The notes beneath the pieces are model-generated. The model worked only from the letters and a program-made list of their open reading frames with translations. It searched no databases and was not told the origin of the DNA. DNA of 64,000 nucleotides from Calothrix brevissima NIES-22. GTDB taxonomy: Bacteria; Cyanobacteriota; Cyanobacteriia; Cyanobacteriales; Nostocaceae. Location of the stretch: contig NZ_AP018207.1 in NCBI RefSeq assembly GCF_002367995.1, positions 2,180,660 through 2,244,659 on the forward strand. The letters run 5' to 3'. A program made the position numbers and the translations under genes. The first letter of the stretch is position 1; each line of letters opens with the position of its first letter. Shown piece by piece: positions 26,595 to 33,888 of the stretch.

Positions 26595-28772
26595 ATGAAC
26601 GGCGATCGCTGTACGAGAAATGCCTGTACTGGCATGATTGAAGATGGTTACTGTAATGTCTGTGGGTTGGCGGCGATAAAATCTGCCAATGTCAGCCAAA
26701 AGCAAAGTGTAAATGTGACTGCGCGAAGTTCTCCGGTGACTACGGGTACGGGTTCTTCGCCGTTAACTAACCGTTCTAAGGGTTCGCGGCGTACTAGTGG
26801 TACTTCTGCTCGCAGTAGTCGCAGACAATTAGGTGCTGGGTTAATCTCTGTACCAGAATTACCTTCCACCGATCCAGAAAAAGCGCTTCTGCTTAACCCA
26901 ATGGTGCCGGAGAATAAGCGTTTTTGTAGTAATTGCAATCACCAGTTGCGCCGGGAAAAGGGATTTTGTAGTAAGTGCGGACAGAAATATTCGTTTATTC
27001 CTAGTCTGAATCCTGGGGATTTGGTTGTGGGGCAATATGAAGTCAAAGGCGCGATCGCTTATGGTGGTTTAGGCTGGATTTATTTAGGTTTTGATAAAAC
27101 TCTTTCTCGCTATGTTGTTTTAAAAGGACTGCTAAACACTGAAGATGCAGCTAGTGCAGCCGTAGCGGTAGCCGAAAGACAATTCCTCGCAGCCGTAAAA
27201 CACGCCAATATCGTGGGAATTTACAATTTTGTGAATCACGGTACTGAGGGTTTTATTGTCATGGAATATGTTGGCGGTAAAACTCTCAAGGAAATTCGTA
27301 AAAGTCGGGGGACTTTACCTGTAGCGGAAGCGATCGCTTACATTCACCGCATTCTCAGTGCTTTTGCTTATTTACATTCTTTAGGCATGGTATATTGCGA
27401 CTTCAAACCAGACAATATTATGGTTGAAGGCGGCGATGTGAAGCTAATTGACTTGGGTGGCGTGCGCCGAATTGAGGATTTAGATGGCGATATTTACGGT
27501 ACAGTAGGTTATAGCGCCCCAGAAGCAGGTGAAGGGCCGACAGTCGTATCCGATTTGTTTACTGTTGGCAGAACTTTGGCGGTATTGCTGACTAATATTA
27601 AAGGCTTTAGTAAAGAACACCTCTATACATTACCCAGTCCCGAAGAAGAACCGTTATTTGGGCAACAAGAATCTCTGTATCGCTTCTTAATTAAAGCCAC
27701 TGCGGAAAATCCTGACGATCGCTTTCAATCAGCCGATGAAATGGCGGATCAATTATTGGGTGTACTGCGGGAAGTTGTCGCCCTGGAAACAAATATTCCT
27801 CGTCCGGCTGCTAGCCATGTATTAGGGGGAGATATGCTAGCGCTGACTTACGGTGGTAGTTTGGAGCCAATTAAACCAGAATATGAACAATTACCGTTAC
27901 CAATCCTAGATTCTAACGATCCTGGATTTAATGCAGTGCTAAATGCTAGCGCGATCGCCGATCCGATAAAACGGGCGATGAGTTTAGATGAAGTCGTCAA
28001 GCAATTTCCTGATTCCCGCGAAGCATTATTGCGGTTAGCCAATAGCTTGATTGAGGGGTTTAATTTTGCCGAAGCAGAGCAAACCTTAGCCAAACTCGAA
28101 GCTAAAGATCCTTGGGATTGGCGAATATTTTGGTATCGGGGGCGGGCTTTAATGGCGCACAATCAAGCACAAGCCGCGCAAAAAGCTTTCGATCAAGTGT
28201 ATTTTGACTTACCGGGAGAGTTAGCACCCAAATTGGCGCTAGGTTTAGCCGCAGAACAGGCGCAAAATTATCAACTAGCAATTAAGATGTACGAGTTAGT
28301 TATCCGTACAGATCCCAGCTATGTCACAGCAGCCTTTGGTTTAGCCCGTTGTTTGTCAGCAACAGGCGATCGCCAAGGTGCAGTCGCCGCCTTAGGAAGA
28401 GTACCGCCAACCTCTAGTTTATTTATGCGATCGCGAGTCGAAATTGCTCGGACTTTAATCAACCGCGATCGCGATATTCCCAGTTTTCAAGAACTACAAA
28501 CAGCTTCCTCTGCGATTGAAACCCTGACTTTAGAAGGAATGGATCGCTATCGGCTCATTCAACAAGTTCTAGAAACAGCCTTAAATTTACTTAACTCAAA
28601 GCAATTAAAAGTCACTCCTAGTATGAAGATTTTAGGACAACCCATGCAAGAAAAACATCTGCGCCAAGGACTAGAAAAAGCCTTGCGAGACATGGCACAC
28701 CTAGCCACTGGTAGAGAGAAAATTCACTTAGTTGATGAAGCAAATCGCATACGCCCAAGGACTTTAATTTAA
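26595..28772 (+). CDS. pknG: PknG-type serine/threonine protein kinase
   Basis: A soluble 725-residue kinase with the full domain order of actinobacterial PknG. There is an N-terminal zinc ribbon (C6, C11, C20, C23), a Ser/Thr-rich linker (31-80), the motif NPMVPENKRF and a rubredoxin-like ribbon (C111, C114, C125, C128). The kinase domain (148-390) and a TPR region (about 460-700) follow. PknG signatures are near-verbatim: NPGDLVVGQYEVKGAIA, YGGLGWIYL, VLKGL (K177), YCDFKPDN (D269), LIDLGG (D286) and LPGELAPKLALGL. The Arg of HRD is replaced (YCD), so it is a non-RD kinase not needing activation-loop phosphorylation, as in PknG. AGGAGA precedes the ATG. In mycobacteria PknG phosphorylates the FHA protein GarA to control glutamate and TCA metabolism. 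Confidence 0.93.
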   Translation: MNGDRCTRNACTGMIEDGYCNVCGLAAIKSANVSQKQSVNVTARSSPVTTGTGSSPLTNRSKGSRRTSGTSARSSRRQLGAGLISVPELPSTDPEKALLLNPMVPENKRFCSNCNHQLRREKGFCSKCGQKYSFIPSLNPGDLVVGQYEVKGAIAYGGLGWIYLGFDKTLSRYVVLKGLLNTEDAASAAVAVAERQFLAAVKHANIVGIYNFVNHGTEGFIVMEYVGGKTLKEIRKSRGTLPVAEAIAYIHRILSAFAYLHSLGMVYCDFKPDNIMVEGGDVKLIDLGGVRRIEDLDGDIYGTVGYSAPEAGEGPTVVSDLFTVGRTLAVLLTNIKGFSKEHLYTLPSPEEEPLFGQQESLYRFLIKATAENPDDRFQSADEMADQLLGVLREVVALETNIPRPAASHVLGGDMLALTYGGSLEPIKPEYEQLPLPILDSNDPGFNAVLNASAIADPIKRAMSLDEVVKQFPDSREALLRLANSLIEGFNFAEAEQTLAKLEAKDPWDWRIFWYRGRALMAHNQAQAAQKAFDQVYFDLPGELAPKLALGLAAEQAQNYQLAIKMYELVIRTDPSYVTAAFGLARCLSATGDRQGAVAALGRVPPTSSLFMRSRVEIARTLINRDRDIPSFQELQTASSAIETLTLEGMDRYRLIQQVLETALNLLNSKQLKVTPSMKILGQPMQEKHLRQGLEKALRDMAHLATGREKIHLVDEANRIRPRTLI

Positions 28773-28778
28773 GTCAGC

Positions 28779-28876
28779 AGACAAGGGGGACAAGGAGGAC
28801 AAGGAGGACAAGGAAGACAAGGAGGATAAAGACAACTAACAACTGACAACTGACGACTGACAACTGACAACTGACT
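28779..28876. repeat. GACAAGGGG and CAACTGA tandem repeats
   Basis: Nonamer repeats followed by about six copies of the CAACTGA class fill nearly all of the 107-bp gap between the kinase and phosphatase genes. They reach to within 4 bp of the phosphatase ATG. Confidence 0.88.
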
Positions 28877-28879
28877 ATT

Positions 28880-29839
28880 ATGCAATGCCCAAAATGTGGT
28901 ACTTCAGTCCTAGTAGGGGACAAATTTTGTGAGGAATGCGGTACACCTTTAACCGCTAGTAAACCGCCAACAAATACACAAGGCTGTGAAAAATGCGGTG
29001 CAGGAATAGAAGCCATTGATACTGATGGTTACTGTAGTAATTGCGGATTTCGCAGAGAAGCGAAAAAGAGCGATCGCATCGAAATAATTATTAATTCACA
29101 GTTAGCGGGAATGAGCGATCGCGGTTTGAGGCATCACCGCAATGAAGATTTTTTGGCTCTACACCAGATTAATGACTCCCAGGTAAATATTCTCGTGGTT
29201 TGCGATGGTGTTTCTAGTGCGGAGCAACCAGATTTAGCGGCTCGGAATGCTGCGGAAACTGCGGCTGGGAAATTAGCTCATGTTTGGCAAAGTGGAGAAA
29301 AACCAGAGTTAGCGATTAAATCCGCCTTTGCTGCGGCGCTCGATTCTGTATGTAATATTCCTTATATATCTGGTGTAAATTCCGATCCACCATCAACTAC
29401 TATTGTGGCTGCTATTGTGTATAACCGTACCGTTACTATTGGTTGGTTAGGTGACAGCCGCGCTTATTGGATTTCTGGTAAGGCTTCCCAACAATTAACT
29501 CGGGATGATTCCTGGTTATATGAGGTGGTAGCCGCAGGAGAAATGAGCGAAGCTGAAGCGAGAAAATCTCCTCAAGCTCATGCAATTACTCGTTGGCTAG
29601 GAGCAGATGCAGTGGCTGATGCTACACCTTCAATAGTTAATTTTACGATTCCTGAGTCGGGATATTTGCTTTTATGTAGTGATGGATTATGGAATTATGC
29701 TCCAAAAGCTGAGGAATTAGCTCAGTTATTGGCGCGATCGCCTGGTAAGGATGCGATTAGTGTCTCTCGGAGTTTGGTGGAGTTTGCGCGACAAGGTGGC
29801 GGACATGACAATATTACGGTGGCTGTTTTGGCGTTATAA
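28880..29839 (+). CDS. PP2C-type protein phosphatase with two zinc ribbons
   Basis: Metal-dependent Ser/Thr phosphatase, 319 residues. Two zinc ribbons open it (C3, C6, C17, C20 and C36, C39, C52, C55), the second reading DTDGYCSNCGF, close to the kinase's EDGYCNVCGL. The PP2C domain (about 70-319) has MSDRGLRHHRNEDF, VVCDGVSS, GWLGDSRAYW, LLCSDGLWNYA and the final GGHDNITVAVL, so the metal-binding Asp residues are all present and it should be active. No strong ribosome binding site lies before the ATG because repeats abut it. It is the likely antagonist of the kinase encoded just upstream. No membrane segment is present. Confidence 0.94.
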   Translation: MQCPKCGTSVLVGDKFCEECGTPLTASKPPTNTQGCEKCGAGIEAIDTDGYCSNCGFRREAKKSDRIEIIINSQLAGMSDRGLRHHRNEDFLALHQINDSQVNILVVCDGVSSAEQPDLAARNAAETAAGKLAHVWQSGEKPELAIKSAFAAALDSVCNIPYISGVNSDPPSTTIVAAIVYNRTVTIGWLGDSRAYWISGKASQQLTRDDSWLYEVVAAGEMSEAEARKSPQAHAITRWLGADAVADATPSIVNFTIPESGYLLLCSDGLWNYAPKAEELAQLLARSPGKDAISVSRSLVEFARQGGGHDNITVAVLAL

Positions 29840-30116
29840 GCTCAATGATTGGGGAATAAATCAGTTCGCAAAATCCGAAAATCTTAATTTATGGAACCGC
29901 CAAGACGCCAAGGACGCGGAGAGAAGAAGCTACTTAATTGTTAGAGTCATCGCGTTATTTCTGAGGTGTTTGAGGAACGAACCGCAAAGACGCGAAGTAC
30001 ACGAAGAAGAAAATGAAGAAAGAAAAGAAGAAATATTAAGAATGAGTAAACTCATCAAAATTTTGGCGATAAACCACTAGCCCCTAGTCCCTAGTCCCTA
30101 GTCCCTAACCCCTAAT
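29840..30116. repeat. 277-bp gap made of dispersed repeats
   Basis: It contains two decayed repeats of the type GGAACCGCCAAGACGCCAAGG and AACCGCAAAGACGCGAAG, separated by about 90 bp. The run CTAGTCC/CTAGCCC (about five heptamers) then reaches to within a few bases of the vWA gene start. The first type also occurs in the MITE-like element at 7713. No gene is seen. Confidence 0.7.
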
Positions 30117-31394
30117 ATGTCAAACCAATTCAAAGCGGAAGTTTTTCAAAACCAATATTTACACGAAGGTGCTAAAGAAGTTCATGCCATTATGACTGTC
30201 AGTGTAGAAAAGGGTGATGGTGTACCCGTTTCTAGTAGTAATGACAGACTTTTTGGCATTATCTGTGATGTCTCTGGTTCAATGGGCGGCGGTAAAATTC
30301 ACGCTGCTAAGGATGCGATGGTAAAAGTTGTGAGTTTGTTACCAGAGGATGCTTACTTTTTTATTGTCACGGGTTCTAGTAAAGCGAGTGTAGTTTTCCC
30401 GGTGTCTAAAGCTACACCTGAAAAGAAAGAAGAAGCGATCGCCGCAATTAAAAAAATCCTTGCTAATGGTGGTACGCTGATGTCTAAGTGGTTAACTGAG
30501 GCACTGGCACAGTTTAACAAGAAACCCGATGCTGTGCGCCAAGCTTTACTACTTACCGATGGTATGAACGATGATACAGATGAGCAAGCACTGAACAAAA
30601 TTTTACAGCAGTGTGAGGGTGTGTTTCAGTGTGATTGCCGGGGTGTGGGGACTGATTGGCGGGTTGCCCAACTCCAACAAATCGCTGGTAAACTGCTGGG
30701 AACGACTGATATTATTCCCGATGCGGCAATGATTGAAGCTGATTTTCAGGCAATTTTAGCAAAAGCTATGAGTAAGAATGTCAGCGATGTCACTATGCGT
30801 TTGTGGACTCCCCAAGGAGCTAAAGTACTATTTTGCAAACAGGTGAGTCCAGATATTGTGGATTTAACACATCGTAGTAAAGCAGTTAAACCACAAATGT
30901 TGGAATACCCTACTGGTGCTTGGGGTAGGGATGAGTCCCGCGACTACCACTTTTGCATCGAAGTTAATGCCGGTAATGTGGGTGATGAAATGTTAGCCGG
31001 TCGCGCTAGCTTAGTTTACACCGTTAATAGTGTAGAAACTAAAGTTGCAGAAGCTCGAATTTTGGCAACTTGGACAGATGACGAAGCCAAATCTACCAAA
31101 ATTAATAAGCGAGTTGCTCACTACACCGGACAAGCAGAACTGGCGCAATCAATTCAAGAAGGATTAGAAGCCCGTGCAAAGGGGGATATTGAAGTTGCTA
31201 CCGCCAAATTAGGTAAAGCTGTGAAATTAGCTCATGAATCTGGGAATGAAGCCACAGCCAAACTGCTCAAAACTGTTGTTGATGTGGAGGATGCACCTAC
31301 AGGTACAGTGCGGTTGAAACGAGATGTAGCTAAGGAAGATGCGATGGCATTAGAAACTCGTTCTACAAAAACTACTCGCATTCCTAAGTCTTAG
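30117..31394 (+). CDS. von Willebrand factor A domain protein
   Basis: A 425-residue cytoplasmic protein with a vWA domain at about residues 40-235. The MIDAS metal site is complete: DVSGS at 51-55, the Thr of NGGTLM near 122 and the Asp of LTDGMND near 148. The rest is a beta-rich middle region (about 240-345), a helical segment reminiscent of TPR (about 345-400) and a short tail with several Thr next to basic residues (TGTVRLKR and TRSTKTTRI). vWA proteins scaffold metal-dependent complexes. Between a kinase/phosphatase pair and an FHA protein, it could be substrate and scaffold, with phospho-Thr in its tail read by the FHA domain. That role is inferred from context. Confidence 0.92.
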   Translation: MSNQFKAEVFQNQYLHEGAKEVHAIMTVSVEKGDGVPVSSSNDRLFGIICDVSGSMGGGKIHAAKDAMVKVVSLLPEDAYFFIVTGSSKASVVFPVSKATPEKKEEAIAAIKKILANGGTLMSKWLTEALAQFNKKPDAVRQALLLTDGMNDDTDEQALNKILQQCEGVFQCDCRGVGTDWRVAQLQQIAGKLLGTTDIIPDAAMIEADFQAILAKAMSKNVSDVTMRLWTPQGAKVLFCKQVSPDIVDLTHRSKAVKPQMLEYPTGAWGRDESRDYHFCIEVNAGNVGDEMLAGRASLVYTVNSVETKVAEARILATWTDDEAKSTKINKRVAHYTGQAELAQSIQEGLEARAKGDIEVATAKLGKAVKLAHESGNEATAKLLKTVVDVEDAPTGTVRLKRDVAKEDAMALETRSTKTTRIPKS

Positions 31395-31625
31395 TACCGC
31401 TTTGTATAAGGTCGTAACTTTTTTAACGCAAAGGAACGCGGAGGTTAGCGCAAAGTTTCGCAGAGTATTTCCCTAGCCAATTCGCTATGAATTAATGAAA
31501 TGGTGTATTTAGTGAGTGAAGAAAGGCAGAGGATAGGGGGGACAAGGAGGATAAGGGAGACAAATGACAAATGACAAATGACAAATGACAAATGACTATT
31601 GACTATTGACTATTGACTATTGACC
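31395..31625. repeat. 231-bp gap made of dispersed and tandem repeats
   Basis: It holds a TTTAACGCAAAGGAACGCGGAGG-type dispersed repeat (also near 24823), then GACAAGGAGG, CAAATGA and TATTGAC tandem repeats. The last directly abut the ATG of the FHA gene. No other gene is present. Confidence 0.8.
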
Positions 31626-32285
31626 ATGCCTATATATAAATGTCCTAAAGGTCACGAATCCACAGAATCAGATTTTTGTTCGGAGTGTGGTGCCAAAATT
31701 CTGGGTATACCTGCACCAAAAATAGCTAAAACGTCGGTAAATAGTGAAATCTGTCCAGCTTGTAGTGCGCCTCACGAGGTTGACAGTGGGGACTATTGCG
31801 AGATTTGTGGTTATAACTTTGTTACTCAAGCACATGGAGAATTAGCGATCGCTAAAATTCCCCAAGAACAAAAGGTAACACAAAAACAAGCATCGGTTTC
31901 TACTCCCCCATCCCCGATTATCGGTTGGCAATTGGTAGTGACAATCGATCCATCTCTGCGTCATCCCGAAAGCCCAGAACCCCCAACAGCACAAGCGCCG
32001 ATAGTTTTTCCATTAGAAAAGGAAACTAACCTCATCGGTCGCAATAGTCAAGTTAGGGCTATTCATCCAGAAATTGCTCTAGATTTTGACAGCGCAGTTT
32101 CTCACCGCCATGCTTTATTAAACCGTCAAGCAGATGGGACATTCACCCTGCGCGATATTGGTTCTTCTAACGGTACACAATTCAAAGGCGTAGAGTTAAA
32201 ACCAATGGTAGATATTCCTCTACAAGATGGTGATGAATTCACCTTAGGACATTGGACAAGAATTGCGATCGCAGCAATTCGCTGA
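31626..32285 (+). CDS. FHA-domain protein with two zinc ribbons
   Basis: A phospho-threonine reader of about 219 residues. The N terminus carries two zinc-ribbon-like clusters: YKCPKGHES with DFCSECG, and CPACSAP with DSGDYCEICGY. A Pro-rich linker follows, then a C-terminal FHA domain (about 125-219) with NLIGRNSQ, the phospho-binding SHRHALL, and SSNGTQFKG. In mycobacteria the FHA protein GarA is the substrate and effector of PknG. This protein is the counterpart in domain type, though its N terminus is ribbons rather than a GarA-like phosphorylatable tail. I start at ATG 31626, since the TTG two codons earlier belongs to a TATTGAC repeat. GlnX-like gene follows after 70 bp. Confidence 0.92.
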   Translation: MPIYKCPKGHESTESDFCSECGAKILGIPAPKIAKTSVNSEICPACSAPHEVDSGDYCEICGYNFVTQAHGELAIAKIPQEQKVTQKQASVSTPPSPIIGWQLVVTIDPSLRHPESPEPPTAQAPIVFPLEKETNLIGRNSQVRAIHPEIALDFDSAVSHRHALLNRQADGTFTLRDIGSSNGTQFKGVELKPMVDIPLQDGDEFTLGHWTRIAIAAIR

Positions 32286-32309
32286 ATTAGTCAGGAATAG
32301 GGAAATAAA

Positions 32310-32346
32310 AAATGACAACTGACTACTGACAACTGACAACTGACTA
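32310..32346. repeat. CAACTGA heptamer repeats
   Basis: About five CAACTGA/CTACTGA units lie between the FHA gene and the membrane-protein gene, ending 9 bp before its ATG. Confidence 0.85.
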
Positions 32347-32355
32347 CTAACCAAT

Positions 32356-33735
32356 ATGAGTAAAATTATTGCAGTTTCAAATAAAGCAATTCGCGGACTG
32401 ACGACACCGCAATTGCTTAAAGGTGGTTTATATCTAACCTGGCTAACCAGTGTCTTACTACTAATTAGTATTATTAGCGGAGTGCAAGCACAGAGACAGG
32501 CGATTAAAACTGTCGGACAAGATTCCACCCCCAGTATCGTCACGGCGCAACGCCTAAAAGATGGGCTGGCGGGGATGGATGCTAATGTTGTGAACGAACT
32601 CCTAGTACCAACAGGACAAAATCAAGATGCTATTAAAGGTTACGAAGAACGATATTTAAGAGTTACGGAAAGGCTAGTAGCTGCGGCTGAAAGTATCTCA
32701 TTTGGAGATATAGAACGCAAACAAATTGAAACTATGCAATTGGCGTTAGGTAACTATTTAGCTAAAATCCAGCAAGCGAGAGATTCTCACGCCCGTGGGG
32801 ATAATAATGCCATGCTGATTGCTTATCGCGCTGCTAGCGAAATCATGGATAAAACCCTTCTCCCCGCAGCCGATGAGTTAGATAAGGTAAATCTGCAAGC
32901 TTTAGATGCTACTTATACCCAGAAAAAAGTTGCTACACAAAATTATATATTTTCTATTTTCCTAATTGGTTTAGCACTGATTATTTTGCTGGGTTGGCTA
33001 CAAATATTTCTCAGCCGACGGATGCGTCGTACTTTTAATCCAGCGCTGTTATTAGCTACCGCGATCGCGCTTGGCTTGTTAAATTATACAGCTGGCGCGT
33101 TGTTATCAGCTTCCCAAAACCTGAGAGTAGCGACAGAAGATGCTTTTAGTTCTATGCATACCTTACGCCAAGCTAGAGCGATCGCCTATATTGCCAATAC
33201 TGCCAAAAGTCGCTATTTACTGGACACAGCTTTTGCTAGCAGCCACGAACAAGCTTTTGTACAAAATATCGCCAAAGTTGCCCAAGTACCGCCAGGAAAG
33301 ACTATTGAGTCAGTAGTAGAAGCTTATAAATTTGAGTATGCAAAAGTCGATGGATTTACAGGTTACTTAGCTGATGAACTGAAAAATATCGTTTTTCCAG
33401 GTGAAAAAGCAGCGACATTAGCAAATCTGGCTAGTTTGGGAACTTATTTGACAATCGATCGCCAAATTCGCGATTTAGAAAAAAGCGGCAAACATCAAGA
33501 AGCGATCGCTTTATCCTTAGGTAATAACCCAGGACAGTCAATTTGGGCGTTTGAACAGTTGAAAGCAACTAATCAAAAAGCTTTTGATATTAACCAAGCT
33601 GCTTTCGATAAAGCAATTGGGCAAGGCTTTCGCGATCTCGAAGGTTTTGAAATTAAAGCTACAGTAGCGCTGAGTGCGATCGCGCTTTTAACATTATTTG
33701 GGCTAACACCACGTATCAAAGAGTACTTTGTTTAA
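32356..33735 (+). CDS. four-helix membrane sensor, GlnX-like
   Basis: A 459-residue integral membrane protein. Four membrane segments are clear (about residues 25-43, 197-216, 229-250, 434-452). They enclose two mostly helical extracytoplasmic domains of about 150 and 180 residues, with short cytoplasmic ends. This topology, size and position in a pknG cluster match GlnX, the mycobacterial membrane protein that relays amino-acid sensing by the binding protein GlnH to PknG. I see no glnH-type gene beside it. The assignment rests on topology and context, not on a motif. Alternatively it is a chemoreceptor-like helical sensor of another ligand. It ends the island; repeats and a convergent kinase gene follow. 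Confidence 0.75.
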   Translation: MSKIIAVSNKAIRGLTTPQLLKGGLYLTWLTSVLLLISIISGVQAQRQAIKTVGQDSTPSIVTAQRLKDGLAGMDANVVNELLVPTGQNQDAIKGYEERYLRVTERLVAAAESISFGDIERKQIETMQLALGNYLAKIQQARDSHARGDNNAMLIAYRAASEIMDKTLLPAADELDKVNLQALDATYTQKKVATQNYIFSIFLIGLALIILLGWLQIFLSRRMRRTFNPALLLATAIALGLLNYTAGALLSASQNLRVATEDAFSSMHTLRQARAIAYIANTAKSRYLLDTAFASSHEQAFVQNIAKVAQVPPGKTIESVVEAYKFEYAKVDGFTGYLADELKNIVFPGEKAATLANLASLGTYLTIDRQIRDLEKSGKHQEAIALSLGNNPGQSIWAFEQLKATNQKAFDINQAAFDKAIGQGFRDLEGFEIKATVALSAIALLTLFGLTPRIKEYFV

Positions 33736-33801
33736 TCATGTACAGCAATCCCAAATAGGTCGTGGGGACTTCCAATTCAAAAAATAACCAATCGCTATGC
33801 A

Positions 33802-33878
33802 AGTAGGGAAGGGAAGACAAGGAGGACAAGGGAGATAAATGACTGTTGACTGTTGACTGTTGACTGTTGACTGTTGAC
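33802..33878. repeat. nonamer and GTTGACT repeats
   Basis: GACAAGGAGGACAAGG followed by about five GTTGACT heptamers fills the gap between the convergent GlnX-like and histidine-kinase genes. Confidence 0.88.
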
Positions 33879-33888
33879 CCCAACACAC

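Noticed and set aside
26199-26705. Minus-strand ORF with RDKRxNx heptad repeats
   Set aside because: It reads the 21-bp tandem array and the start of the kinase gene backwards. The heptads follow from the 21-bp period and there is no gene-like start.
29751-30080. ORF after the PP2C gene
   Set aside because: It overlaps the end of the phosphatase gene out of frame and then reads dispersed repeats.
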